A stretch of 64,000 nt of DNA from an uncultured Pelagibacteraceae bacterium (GCA_902633985.1 CACPHV010000003.1:51782-115781), one strand, 5' to 3'. Counted from the first letter of the stretch, positions 41,881 to 51,320 are shown. Program-made: numbers and translations. The notes: generated by a model from the letters alone, not told the origin.

Positions 41881-42718
41881 ATTTATATTTTTTTATTTGA
41901 TCTTTATAAAATTCGGTCATTTCATTTATCATTTTTTTATCTAATAAATTTCTAAAATCATTTTTTTTTCCTAAATTAAAAAACTTAATTTTTTCATTTG
42001 TTTTTTTAGAAACTAATGCCTCTTTAAAACCATCATCTTTTTCAAGTTTTTGTAATTTTTCAAATTCACATAATTTAATTACCTGATTAATTTTATCAGA
42101 ATTAATATCAATATTAGAATTAGTTGTATCTCTTAAAAAATTTAAAATTGATTTAAAAGTTTTAAAAGTATCAGCTTGTAAGTCCTCATATCTTATAGTT
42201 AAAACAGGAAACTTTTTACATTCAGACCAACTTTCCTGATGAAATTTCCATGAAAATAAAGGAACAAAGCCTAAAAATTTATTATTTTTTTTTTCAATCA
42301 AAGCCTTTTTTTCATTTTTCATAAAATCAAAAGCCTCATTTTTATTTATTTGATAATGATTGGATAAAGATGTTACCACGTTTCTTGGATCTCTTACTAT
42401 GTGTATTGCTGCTATCGTGTTTTTACTATCTGTAAAACTGAAATTATTTATTTTACACAATGCATTGTGTGTTTTAAAAAATCTTAGTTTTTTGTCTTTA
42501 TTAATATTCTCTTGTTCTTTAATCCAGTATTTCGCAGTACTTTCAGGTTGTAAAAATGTATCTTCATATTTTTTAAAATAATTTACACTTGGAAATTGGT
42601 CTATGAAATTTAGAAGATCAAAATTAAAGTCACTATCTTTTTGATAAAAATAAGATGCTATTAAAGATCTTAACCAGGTATTTCCACTTTTAGGATATGA
42701 TGCAAGCCAAATTATCAT
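41873..42718 (-). CDS. PAPS-dependent sulfotransferase-domain protein
   Basis: 5'-PSB loop WLASYPKSGNTWLRSLI and 3'-PB motif IHIVRDPRNVVTSLSNHY. Confidence 0.9.
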   Translation of the reverse strand: MIIWLASYPKSGNTWLRSLIASYFYQKDSDFNFDLLNFIDQFPSVNYFKKYEDTFLQPESTAKYWIKEQENINKDKKLRFFKTHNALCKINNFSFTDSKNTIAAIHIVRDPRNVVTSLSNHYQINKNEAFDFMKNEKKALIEKKNNKFLGFVPLFSWKFHQESWSECKKFPVLTIRYEDLQADTFKTFKSILNFLRDTTNSNIDINSDKINQVIKLCEFEKLQKLEKDDGFKEALVSKKTNEKIKFFNLGKKNDFRNLLDKKMINEMTEFYKDQIKKYKYE

Positions 42719-42721
42719 TAT

Positions 42722-43768
42722 TTATAAATTTAAAGCAGCACCTACCGCTGGTGTTTGTTTTTTTGATCCTAAATCTGAAATTAGACCATCATAGCGGCCA
42801 CCATTGATAATATTTTTTAATGAGTTTTTAGATTTAATATCAATTTTAAAAACCATTCCAGTGTAATATTCTAATTGCCTTCCAAAGGATGCAGAAAATA
42901 CTACATTTAATTTTGAAACATTGTTATTAGAAATTGGAAAATATTTTTGATCTACAGCTAAATTAATTCTGTTTTTTTTGAAAAATTTATTTAACTCTAT
43001 TGCCGCTTTATTTATTGGACATTTTATTTTTAAGAAATCTTTTATTATTTTAGAAACATTTTTTCCTTTACTAGCTCTTCTAGGGTCTTTTATTTTCTGA
43101 TCAAATCTTTTTAATATTTCATTAATTGTTCTTCCAGCCACAACATTTGACAAATCTTCTTTAAGCATTTTTAGGTAACGCTTTTTATCTATATCTACAA
43201 TTGTTGGATCCACATCTGAATTAGTTTCTAATCTTTTCAATAAATCATTGAAATATTCCTCTCTCCAGAAGTGTCTGGCTAATCTTAGCTTCCATCTCTT
43301 TGGAATATCTAATTTTGATATTAACAAATTAAATATTTCAACATTTCCAATAGTAAGCGTTCCTGAAGAATATCTGATATTTTGAAGTGATTTAAGAGAT
43401 GTATTTATAATTTCTTTATCGTCATTTTTCTCATCCTTAGATCCTAAAATTTCAAATCCGATTTGATTTCTAATGATTGAGTCTTTTTTGTTTTGTGATT
43501 TTCGATAAGCTTGACCACTATAAAAAATTTTTTCCTTACCTTTTAAGTTATTTTCTAAATATCTTAAACATGATGCAATCGTTAAATCTGGTCTAAGACA
43601 TAACTCGCTTCCATTCTGATCAGTAAAGGAGAAAATAAATTTTCTAAAATTTTCTCCAGATCTTTGAACAATGTGATTAGCCTCAATTACTGAGGGTAAA
43701 TCAATATATTTAAAACCCTTAGATTTTACCGATCTAAGGATATTTTCAGATAAGTTTTTTGACTTCAT
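42722..43768 (-). CDS. hisZ: ATP phosphoribosyltransferase regulatory subunit
   Basis: HisRS-like fold without anticodon-binding domain (LRPDLTIASCLRYLEN, YYTGMVFKI, GGRYDGLI); adjacent to hisS, with short-form hisG nearby. Confidence 0.88.
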   Translation of the reverse strand: MKSKNLSENILRSVKSKGFKYIDLPSVIEANHIVQRSGENFRKFIFSFTDQNGSELCLRPDLTIASCLRYLENNLKGKEKIFYSGQAYRKSQNKKDSIIRNQIGFEILGSKDEKNDDKEIINTSLKSLQNIRYSSGTLTIGNVEIFNLLISKLDIPKRWKLRLARHFWREEYFNDLLKRLETNSDVDPTIVDIDKKRYLKMLKEDLSNVVAGRTINEILKRFDQKIKDPRRASKGKNVSKIIKDFLKIKCPINKAAIELNKFFKKNRINLAVDQKYFPISNNNVSKLNVVFSASFGRQLEYYTGMVFKIDIKSKNSLKNIINGGRYDGLISDLGSKKQTPAVGAALNL

Positions 43769-45140
43769 CGATTAAATTTTCTTTTGGAAATGTTTTATTG
43801 TTTTCACCCTTAACACCTTTGAGATTTTTTATATTGACTGTATTTCCTTTAAATTCATTTTCACCACATATTATGGCAACATTTAGCTCACGTTTGTTCG
43901 CTAAAGTTAGTTGCTTACCTAAATTTTTCTTTGAATCTAAAAAAATTTCAGCATTGATATTATTATTTCTTAATAGATCTAAAATTTCATAGTAATTTTT
44001 AAGATATTTTTCATCCATTACACAAACTAAAACTGGTTTTTGACTATCTACTTTTATTTGATCTAATTGCATCAAAGCAAATAACAATCGATCAACTCCA
44101 AAACTAATTCCAGTACCTGGAATATCTACACCTTTAAATCTAGATATTAATTTTGCATAAGCTCCACCAGAACAAATACTACCTATATCAACCTCTTTAC
44201 CTTTGTTATTTGTAACTTTAAAATTTAGATTTGTTTCAACAATGAAATCTGAATAATAAGCCAATCCCCTAACAATTGTAAAATTTGTTTTGACCTGATT
44301 TGAATTTAAACTGTAACCCAATACTTCAAATACTTGTTCTAATTCCTTTATACCTTCTTGAGACAAAGGATTTTTTAATGTTTCTTTTAATTCTTTTAAA
44401 TCTTTAATTTTTAGAAAATTAAGTATTTCAGAAGCTTGTTCATCGTTTAAATCTGCACCCTTAGTGATTGCACCGCTTATATCTTTTCTCTCTTTTTTAA
44501 GAAGTTCTTCAACACCTTTTAAACCAAAACCTGGTTTATCTAATTTATCAATTGCCCTAATTACTTTAACTTGCTTTTCTTCTGATATTTTTAAATCATC
44601 AATTAATCCTTGAACTATTTTTCTGTTACTAATGTTAATTGTAAATTGATCTTTTTTTAGACCACAATCTAACAAAGTACTTGATATTAAATTACAAAGC
44701 TCAGCATTTGCCTGGGCAGAATTAACATTTCCAACAATATCAAAATCAGCTTGCATAAATTCCCTGTACCTTCCGTTACCGGCCTTTTCATTTCTAAAGA
44801 CATTTTGAATGGCATACCTTTTAAAGATTGATGGAAGTTCTTGATTATTTTGTGCAACAAATCTAGCTAGTGGGCTTGAAAGATCATACCTAAGAGTAAT
44901 CCTTTTTTCTCCATCCTGAAATGAGAATACATCAGACATAGGATTAGCGTCATCTTCTGCCAAAAAAGATCCTATATTTTCACTTATCTCAAACGAAGGG
45001 GTTTCCAGAGCCTCTGCTCCAAATTTAATAAAATTATTCTCAATAGCTTTTAAAAGCTTTTTTTTGAGAAGAAGTTTTTTATCCCAACGATCTTCAAATC
45101 CTGAAGGTAATCCAGGAATTAATTTTTTTTCTTTATTCAT
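43746..45140 (-). CDS. hisS: histidyl-tRNA synthetase (alphaproteobacterial atypical type)
   Basis: RITLRYDLSSPLARFVAQNNQ, NVFRNEKAGNGRYREFMQADFDIVG, C-terminal anticodon-binding domain. Start moved to ATG at 45140 because the ORF-track start lies inside tRNA-His. Confidence 0.93.
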   Translation of the reverse strand: MNKEKKLIPGLPSGFEDRWDKKLLLKKKLLKAIENNFIKFGAEALETPSFEISENIGSFLAEDDANPMSDVFSFQDGEKRITLRYDLSSPLARFVAQNNQELPSIFKRYAIQNVFRNEKAGNGRYREFMQADFDIVGNVNSAQANAELCNLISSTLLDCGLKKDQFTINISNRKIVQGLIDDLKISEEKQVKVIRAIDKLDKPGFGLKGVEELLKKERKDISGAITKGADLNDEQASEILNFLKIKDLKELKETLKNPLSQEGIKELEQVFEVLGYSLNSNQVKTNFTIVRGLAYYSDFIVETNLNFKVTNNKGKEVDIGSICSGGAYAKLISRFKGVDIPGTGISFGVDRLLFALMQLDQIKVDSQKPVLVCVMDEKYLKNYYEILDLLRNNNINAEIFLDSKKNLGKQLTLANKRELNVAIICGENEFKGNTVNIKNLKGVKGENNKTFPKENLIDEVKKLI

Positions 45141-45144
45141 TTTT

Positions 45145-45219
45145 TGGTACCCGGGCTGAGAGTCGAACTCAAACTTAAAGTTCCACAAACTTCCGTGCTA
45201 ACCATTACACCACCCGGGC
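45145..45219 (-). tRNA. tRNA-His (anticodon GTG), CCA encoded
   Basis: GCCCGGGTGGTGTAATGGTTAGCACGGAAGTTTGTGGAACTTTAAGTTTGAGTTCGACTCTCAGCCCGGGTACCA; cloverleaf folded by hand. Confidence 0.93.
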
Positions 45220-45395
45220 TTATCCTCTTTGTTTTTATCTTATTTTATGTGGATTTAAAATTATAATATAAATAAATAGCCTACTGGCTATGGAAACAGT
45301 TTCTGTGAGTACTTCTAAAAGTCTTTCTGTATGTAATATTTATATTCATGAGCAGTCTTTTAGACAAAAAAAATTAATATTCAAGGTCTAAATAG

Positions 45396-45436
45396 AAAAA
45401 GGACGTTTATCTATTTGATATATAAAACGCCCTTTT
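45396..45436 (-). terminator. intrinsic terminator of cspA
   Basis: Minus strand AAAAGGGCGTTTT...AAACGTCCTTTTT stem with U tract just downstream of the cspA stop. Confidence 0.65.
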
Positions 45437-45450
45437 AAATAATTTCTAAA

Positions 45451-45663
45451 TTAGTCTATTTTTTTTAAATTAACTGCAGAAGGACCTTTGGGACCATCTT
45501 CTAATGTGAATTCAAGTTTATCACCTTCATTGAGATATCTCATACCAGCAGCTTTTACCGCTGAAGCGTGAACAAAGGCATCTTTTTCTTTATCATCTCT
45601 TTCAATGAAGCCATATCCCTTTTTACCATTATACCATTTAATTTTTCCTTGTAGTGTACTCAT
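45451..45663 (-). CDS. cspA: cold shock protein
   Basis: GKIKWYNGKKGYGFIERDDKEKDAFVHASAV. Confidence 0.95.
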   Translation of the reverse strand: MSTLQGKIKWYNGKKGYGFIERDDKEKDAFVHASAVKAAGMRYLNEGDKLEFTLEDGPKGPSAVNLKKID

Positions 45664-45743
45664 CTTATTTCTTAGTCCTTTTGTTATTTATTATCTCTTA
45701 AAAGTAATTTCTTTTACGATTATTTCAAGATGAAACTTTTTGG

Positions 45744-45818
45744 TGGTGGCTGAGGAAGGATTCGCACCTCCGACACAAGCCTTTTCAGGGCTCTGCTCTA
45801 CTCCTGAGCTACTCAGCC
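45744..45818 (-). tRNA. tRNA-Phe (anticodon GAA), CCA encoded
   Basis: GGCTGAGTAGCTCAGGAGTAGAGCAGAGCCCTGAAAAGGCTTGTGTCGGAGGTGCGAATCCTTCCTCAGCCACCA; cloverleaf folded by hand. Confidence 0.93.
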
Positions 45819-45822
45819 TTAT

Positions 45823-46038
45823 TTATCCCCTAAAGATAATTCTTCCTTTAGTAAGATCGTAAGGTGTCATTTCAACTGTCACATTATCACCTTGGAGAAC
45901 TCTAATTCTGTTTTTTCTTAACTTACCAGCTGTATGGGCAGTAACGGTATGTCCATTTTCTAATTTTACTCTAAACATAGCGTTGGGAAGTAGGTCAATC
46001 ACTGTACCTTTAAATTCCAGTAAGTCTTGTTTTGACAA
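45823..46038 (-). CDS. infA: translation initiation factor IF-1
   Basis: [63 protein letters not shown]. Confidence 0.98.
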   Translation of the reverse strand: MSKQDLLEFKGTVIDLLPNAMFRVKLENGHTVTAHTAGKLRKNRIRVLQGDNVTVEMTPYDLTKGRIIFRG

Positions 46039-46040
46039 AT

Positions 46041-47324
46041 TTATTTTCTCCTTATTCGTTTTACTACAGATTGAGCGTGTCCAACTAACCCTTCGTAATT
46101 TGCAAGTGTTATAACTGATGGTCCAAGACTTTCAATACCCTTTTTTGATAAGTTTATGCATGAAATCCTTTTATAAAATTCATTTACACTTATACCGCTT
46201 GAGTATTTTGCAGAACCATTTGTTGGCAACACATGGTTTGATCCAACATTATAATCAGTCATTGCCATAACTGCATATTTTCCTAAACATATTGATCCTG
46301 AATTTTTTATTTTTGGAACTAACGATTTATAATTTTTAATATTTAATTCTAAATGTTCTGGTGCAATTTTATTTACAACACTTATTATTTTATCGTCTGA
46401 AGAAATATACATAAGAATTCCATAATTAATTAAACTTCTTCTTGCTACAGAAGCTCTTGGAATTTCTTTTAATTGTTTAGTAATTTCAATTTTTACTTTA
46501 TCTAGCAAATTTTTATCTTTTGAAATCAAAATACATTGTGCAAGAATATCATGTTCTGCCTGTCCAATTAAATCACTTGCAACCCACTCAGGATTTGAGA
46601 ATTTGTCACAAACGACCGTAACTTCTGAAGGACCTGCAGTCATACCTTCAATACCAACAACACCAAAAACTTCTTTTTTTGCTGCCGCAACATATGTATT
46701 TCCTGGACCAACTATTTTATGAACTTTTTTAATTTTTTTAGTCCCATAAGATACTGCTGCAATAGCAGAAGGGCCCCCGATAGAATAAATTTCTTTTATT
46801 CTGCATTTTTTTGCAGCGTATAATACGGCTGGATTTTGTTTTCCTTTATAGCCTGGATTAATCATAACTATTCTCTTAACACCTGCTACAATTGCTGGAA
46901 TAGCATTCATTAACACACTCGATGGATATGAAGCAGTAGAACCAGGAACATAAATTGCAACAGACTCTAAAGGCACATATTTATATTCAATTTTGTTTTT
47001 TAATTTATCTGTATAAGAAATATTTTTAAATTTTTGAAGTGAATGAAATTTATAAATTCTATTATAAGCCGTATCGATTGCCTTCTTTACTTTTTTATCA
47101 AGTAATTTTATAGATTTTTTTATTTGTTTTGAGCTTGGAATAATTATGTTGTTTTGATTAAATCTTTTCTCATATTTTAATAATGCTTTATCTCCATTTT
47201 TTTTAACATCTTTAATTATATTTGTTACAGAAACAGAGTTTGATTCAATTTTATTCTTTCTCTGTAAAAGCAAATTCTCTAATAATTTATCAAAATTTTT
47301 ACTTTTACTATTTAATATCTTCAT
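46041..47324 (-). CDS. hisD: histidinol dehydrogenase
   Basis: [55 protein letters not shown]. Confidence 0.96.
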   Translation of the reverse strand: MKILNSKSKNFDKLLENLLLQRKNKIESNSVSVTNIIKDVKKNGDKALLKYEKRFNQNNIIIPSSKQIKKSIKLLDKKVKKAIDTAYNRIYKFHSLQKFKNISYTDKLKNKIEYKYVPLESVAIYVPGSTASYPSSVLMNAIPAIVAGVKRIVMINPGYKGKQNPAVLYAAKKCRIKEIYSIGGPSAIAAVSYGTKKIKKVHKIVGPGNTYVAAAKKEVFGVVGIEGMTAGPSEVTVVCDKFSNPEWVASDLIGQAEHDILAQCILISKDKNLLDKVKIEITKQLKEIPRASVARRSLINYGILMYISSDDKIISVVNKIAPEHLELNIKNYKSLVPKIKNSGSICLGKYAVMAMTDYNVGSNHVLPTNGSAKYSSGISVNEFYKRISCINLSKKGIESLGPSVITLANYEGLVGHAQSVVKRIRRK

Positions 47325-47326
47325 AA

Positions 47327-47719
47327 CTATTTAATTTCACTTTGATCCTCTAGTCTTGCTTCAATAGTTTCTGTAGTTAAAGCAATATGAGCATTGTTAT
47401 TAAAAATAAGATTTATTTCATAAACATCATTATTTTTCAAATAATCTATAGCTATTAGTTCTAAAACTGTTTCTTGATTTGATTGATCAATGTTCTTTGA
47501 TCTTACATTGTCAATAAAATCAAACCTACAAATACTATTGATTTTTTTATCTTCCTGATCACTTTCAACCTTGGTTCTCTCAATTGAAAATAAAAAAACC
47601 TTATTAGATGCAAGATATTTTATATCTGCAATTTTAACCTTAGCCCCTGAACTACAAGCTGAAATCATTTGTAACCCTTCTTGGTCACTTGCTATTATTT
47701 TTGCTAAATATTTATTCAC
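47327..47719 (-). CDS. DUF2948 family protein
   Basis: Alphaproteobacterial position between murA and hisD; ASDQEGLQMISACSSGAKVKIADIKYL. Confidence 0.8.
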   Translation of the reverse strand: MNKYLAKIIASDQEGLQMISACSSGAKVKIADIKYLASNKVFLFSIERTKVESDQEDKKINSICRFDFIDNVRSKNIDQSNQETVLELIAIDYLKNNDVYEINLIFNNNAHIALTTETIEARLEDQSEIK

Positions 47720-48978
47720 TATTTTAATCTTTTAATTTTAACACCTATTTTTTTTAATTTATTTTCTATATTTTCATAACCTCTATCTAAGTGATAAATT
47801 CTATTAATATATGATTTACCATCAGAAACTATAGCTGCTAGAACCAAAGCAACAGAAGCTCTTAAATCACTAGACATTAATTCGGCGCCAATGAATTTTG
47901 TATTTCCTTCTATTGTAGCGGTATTATTTTTAATATTTATTTTTGCTCCTAGTCTTTGCAATTCTGCAACATGCATAAATCTATTTTCAAAAATACTTTC
48001 GGTTATTGAGCTTTTGCCATCTGCTTTACACATTAAAACCATCAATTGTGCTTGAAGGTCTGTAGGAATACCTGGAAACTCTTTAGTTTTGATACTTTTT
48101 ATTGATTTTATTTTTTCTGGTCCTTTAATTAATATTTTATTTTCATTAGTTTTTATTTTAGCACCAACTTTTTTTAGTAATTTTATTTCTGTATTAATAA
48201 TTTTAGGATTTAAATTATTTATTTGTAAATTACCTTTCGCAAGTGTTGCAGCTACACAAAATGTGCCTGCTTCTATTCTATCAGCCATTACAGAATATTC
48301 AGTTTCATTTAACGAATTTACACCCATGATTTTACAAACTCTTCCTGTCCATTTTATTTTTGCTCCAGCTTTATTTAAAAAATTTGTAAGATCTTTAATC
48401 TCAGGTTCTATTGCACAATTTTTTAAAACTGTTTTTCCTTTTGCTAAACATGCTGCTATTATAGAATTTTCAGTTGCCCCAACACTTATCTTTGGAAAAT
48501 TTATAATTGTTCCGCTAAGTTTTCCTTTTGATTTAGAAAGAATATATCCATCTTTTAGTTCATATTTCATACCAAGTTTTTTTAATGCTGTTAGATGATA
48601 ATTAACTGGTCTAGCACCAATTAAACACCCTCCAGGTAAAGAGATTTTAGATTTATGGTATTTTGAAATAAGTGGACCTAAAACTAAAATAGAACCGCGC
48701 ATTGTTTTGACTAAAGAATAACTAGCAAAAGTTTTCATATTTTTTTTATTTATAATTTTTGCTGTTTTTTGATCTCTTGATAAAATTATTTTAGAACCAA
48801 GAGATTTTAATAAATTTAACATTGTATTAATATCTCTAACTCTTGGTAAATTTTTGATAACTACAGGTTTATCAAATAATAGTGTTGCAGCTAATATAGG
48901 TAAGGATGCATTCTTTGAACCTGAAATTGAAACATTACCCTTCATTTTACAAGGGCCATTAATCAGAAATTTATCCAT
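47719..48978 (-). CDS. murA: UDP-N-acetylglucosamine 1-carboxyvinyltransferase
   Basis: GPCKMKGNVSISGSKNASLPILAATLL, GGCLIGARPVNYHL, FPGIPTDLQAQ, YHLDRGYENIENKL. Confidence 0.95.
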   Translation of the reverse strand: MDKFLINGPCKMKGNVSISGSKNASLPILAATLLFDKPVVIKNLPRVRDINTMLNLLKSLGSKIILSRDQKTAKIINKKNMKTFASYSLVKTMRGSILVLGPLISKYHKSKISLPGGCLIGARPVNYHLTALKKLGMKYELKDGYILSKSKGKLSGTIINFPKISVGATENSIIAACLAKGKTVLKNCAIEPEIKDLTNFLNKAGAKIKWTGRVCKIMGVNSLNETEYSVMADRIEAGTFCVAATLAKGNLQINNLNPKIINTEIKLLKKVGAKIKTNENKILIKGPEKIKSIKSIKTKEFPGIPTDLQAQLMVLMCKADGKSSITESIFENRFMHVAELQRLGAKINIKNNTATIEGNTKFIGAELMSSDLRASVALVLAAIVSDGKSYINRIYHLDRGYENIENKLKKIGVKIKRLK

Positions 48979-48981
48979 AAA

Positions 48982-49542
48982 TTACTTTTTAATCTTAGCA
49001 ACTTGAATTGTGGTTTGACCCTGGTATTTACCGTTCTTTGATTTATAAGTTGTTTCTGGCTGAGTATCTGATTTAAAAAATAAAAATTGTGCTATTCCCT
49101 CGTTTGAATAAATTTTTGCAGGGTTAGGAGTTGTATTACTTAGCTCAATTACAATATTGCCCTCAAATTCATTTTCAATTGGAGTAACATTACAAATAAT
49201 TCCTGTCCTTGCATAAGTACTTTTTCCAACACATATACATAAAACGTCTTTTGGTATTCTAAAATATTCTACTGTTTTAGCTAATACGAATGAATTTGGT
49301 GGTATAATACAGTGTGGTCCTTTTCGTTCTATGAAATTATCATCAGAAAAATTCTTTGGATCAACCAAAGAACTGTTTACATTAGTAAATATTCTATATT
49401 CATCAGAGATTCTTACATCGTATCCCATGCTACTTAATCCATAAGAAATTTTTCCTTCAGAAACTTGATGATCCAAAAATGGCTCTATCATTTTGTGCTC
49501 TTTGCACATTTTTTTAATCCAAGAATCAGGTTGAATTGACAT
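48982..49542 (-). CDS. dcd: dCTP deaminase
   Basis: [52 protein letters not shown]. Confidence 0.94.
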   Translation of the reverse strand: MSIQPDSWIKKMCKEHKMIEPFLDHQVSEGKISYGLSSMGYDVRISDEYRIFTNVNSSLVDPKNFSDDNFIERKGPHCIIPPNSFVLAKTVEYFRIPKDVLCICVGKSTYARTGIICNVTPIENEFEGNIVIELSNTTPNPAKIYSNEGIAQFLFFKSDTQPETTYKSKNGKYQGQTTIQVAKIKK

Positions 49543-49643
49543 TATTTATTTTTCTTTTTATTTTTTTTTTGGAAAATCTTTCTTTTCTTCAAATTTTTTT
49601 TAAGCGCCAAGCTTAAACGCTCATTTTTTTCTTTTGAACTCAT
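49542..49643 (-). CDS. 33-aa basic small protein, hypothetical
   Basis: ATG at 49643 to TAA at 49544-49542, overlapping the dcd start (TAATG): [33 protein letters not shown]. Below ORF-track cut-off. Confidence 0.45.
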   Translation of the reverse strand: MSSKEKNERLSLALKKNLKKRKIFQKKNKKKNK

Positions 49644-49840
49644 TCTTTGTTTGGGTTAGTCAGGAAATCTAAAGAAATTGGTTTGTTAGGATCTAGTGTG
49701 GGTGCTTTTTCCACTTCTTTTTTTGGGCCTTCTTTGGCTAAACGTTTAGCTTTTTTTTCAGCAAGCTTTCTTTCTCTTTTAGCTTGCTTTTCCATAAGCT
49801 TATTACCTTTAGTTGATTTGTAATCGTAATGAATTCCCAT
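49640..49840 (-). CDS. 66-aa Lys/Ala-rich hypothetical protein
   Basis: [66 protein letters not shown]; overlaps the start of the 33-aa ORF. Confidence 0.65.
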   Translation of the reverse strand: MGIHYDYKSTKGNKLMEKQAKRERKLAEKKAKRLAKEGPKKEVEKAPTLDPNKPISLDFLTNPNKE

Positions 49841-49940
49841 AACATTTTCCTAAAATAGATATAGATCATATTCATCAAAAAATTAAGGCAATAATTTGAA
49901 AAAAATGGTTTATTATCAATAAAATACAATTTGTCTCTAA

Positions 49941-50014
49941 GCTCCTGTAGTTAAATGGTATAACAAGTCATTGGTAATGACTAGTTCCCTGGTCAGTACA
50001 GGGTGGGAGCACCA
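49941..50014 (+). tRNA. tRNA-Thr (anticodon GGT), CCA encoded, unusual T-loop
   Basis: GCTCCTGTAGTTAAATGGTATAACAAGTCATTGGTAATGACTAGTTCCCTGGTCAGTACAGGGTGGGAGCACCA; cloverleaf folded by hand. Confidence 0.85.
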
Positions 50015-50737
50015 CTAATTTCTATAAAAAAACTTTCTCAAAAATATCGTAATTAGAATTAAAATAAAAAAAGCTATAATAGGAACATATATATCAGATG
50101 AAAATATTATATCAGTTATTCCAGGTACTTCAGCATTTTGATCTATAATTTTTTCTAATCCACTCCCAATAGAAACTGCCAAAAAAATTTGAGGGATTAT
50201 TCCAATCAATGTAGCAAAGAAAAAATTTATAACCTTAACATTAAATAGGGTTGGTAAGAGACAGCTAAGCTGCCAAGGTATACCACCTATAAAACGGTAA
50301 ATTAATAAATAAATAAATTCGGATTGTTTAAATTTTATTTCCAAGTTTTGAAACTTATTTAAAAACTTTTCTCTAATAAGCTGTTTTAAAAAATAGTTTC
50401 CAAAAATATACAAAAAAGTAGCACCAATACTCAAGCCTAAAACAACAACAAGTGTACCTATCCATTTTCCAAATATAAAACCACCCATTAAAGCAACTGG
50501 AGATCCAAATCCTAAAAAAGGGAAAACCCAAAGAATAGTTAATGCTAAAAAAATAATAGAAATTAAAAATAAATTAGATTTTTTAAGTTCAAAAAAATAA
50601 GATTGGTTATCTTTTAGAAAATCATAGGATGTAATTTCTGAGAGACTAAATTTTGAAAAAAAGAAATACAAAAATAAGCAAACAATTAATAAATAAGACA
50701 ATCCAATAAATAATTTAATTTTTTTTGTATTTTCCAT
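50015..50737 (-). CDS. TVP38/TMEM64 (VTT domain) family membrane protein
   Basis: FLGFGSPVALMGGFIFGKWIGTLVVVLGLSIGATFLYIFGNYF; FRFIGGIPWQL-like region. Confidence 0.82.
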   Translation of the reverse strand: MENTKKIKLFIGLSYLLIVCLFLYFFFSKFSLSEITSYDFLKDNQSYFFELKKSNLFLISIIFLALTILWVFPFLGFGSPVALMGGFIFGKWIGTLVVVLGLSIGATFLYIFGNYFLKQLIREKFLNKFQNLEIKFKQSEFIYLLIYRFIGGIPWQLSCLLPTLFNVKVINFFFATLIGIIPQIFLAVSIGSGLEKIIDQNAEVPGITDIIFSSDIYVPIIAFFILILITIFLRKFFYRN

Positions 50738-50833
50738 GATTCCTCTTATTTTAATGCTTAATCTTCTATTTGCTATTTTAATTATTACTAATATAAAGGT
50801 GCAAAATTATAAAAAACTATATCAAATCTAATT

Positions 50834-50974
50834 ATGAAAAGAACTTATCAACCCTCAAATAAAAAAAGAGCTCGAAAACATGGCTTTCGTTCAAAAATGA
50901 AAACTAAAGGTGGTAAAAAGCTTTTGGCCAGAAGAAGAGCAAGAGGAAGAAAATCACTAACTGTTTCTGTATAG
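50834..50974 (+). CDS. rpmH: 50S ribosomal protein L34
   Basis: [46 protein letters not shown] read directly; below ORF-track cut-off; upstream of rnpA. Confidence 0.97.
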   Translation: MKRTYQPSNKKRARKHGFRSKMKTKGGKKLLARRRARGRKSLTVSV

Positions 50975-50978
50975 AATA

Positions 50979-51320
50979 ATGAAAAGCAAAATACTTGCTC
51001 TTTCAAAAAACGAAGAATTTAAAAATTTACTCAAACAAAAAAAGATTACCAATAAATACGTAAGTATTTTTTTTGGAAAATTGTTAAATAAAGATAAAAA
51101 AAGACTAAATATCAGTTTTGTGACTAAAAAAAAAATTGGTAATGCAGTAAAGAGAAATAAAATTAAAAGAAGATTAAGAAACATTATGAATGAAGCTGTT
51201 AAAAAAGTAGAGATAAACTTTGATTATTCATTTCTTGTTATAGCTAAGTCTTCTATGCTAAATAATGAATACAAAATTATAAAAGAAACTCTTTTTCAGG
51301 ATTTTGCAAAAATAAAATAA
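50979..51320 (+). CDS. rnpA: ribonuclease P protein component
   Basis: [16 protein letters not shown] motif; between rpmH and yidD. Confidence 0.92.
   Translation: MKSKILALSKNEEFKNLLKQKKITNKYVSIFFGKLLNKDKKRLNISFVTKKKIGNAVKRNKIKRRLRNIMNEAVKKVEINFDYSFLVIAKSSMLNNEYKIIKETLFQDFAKIK

Noticed and set aside
45141-45188. ORF-track N-terminal extension of hisS (MWNFKFEFDSQPGYQK)
   Set aside because: This segment is the 3' half of tRNA-His; the real start is the ATG at 45140.
48089-48598. 169-aa + strand ORF antisense to murA
   Set aside because: Hydrophobic shadow translation of a real gene in AT-rich DNA; same reasoning applied to the other antisense ORFs (e.g. 17189..17575, 15253..15561, 33696..34043, 53744..54085, 55831..56199, 62839..63264).
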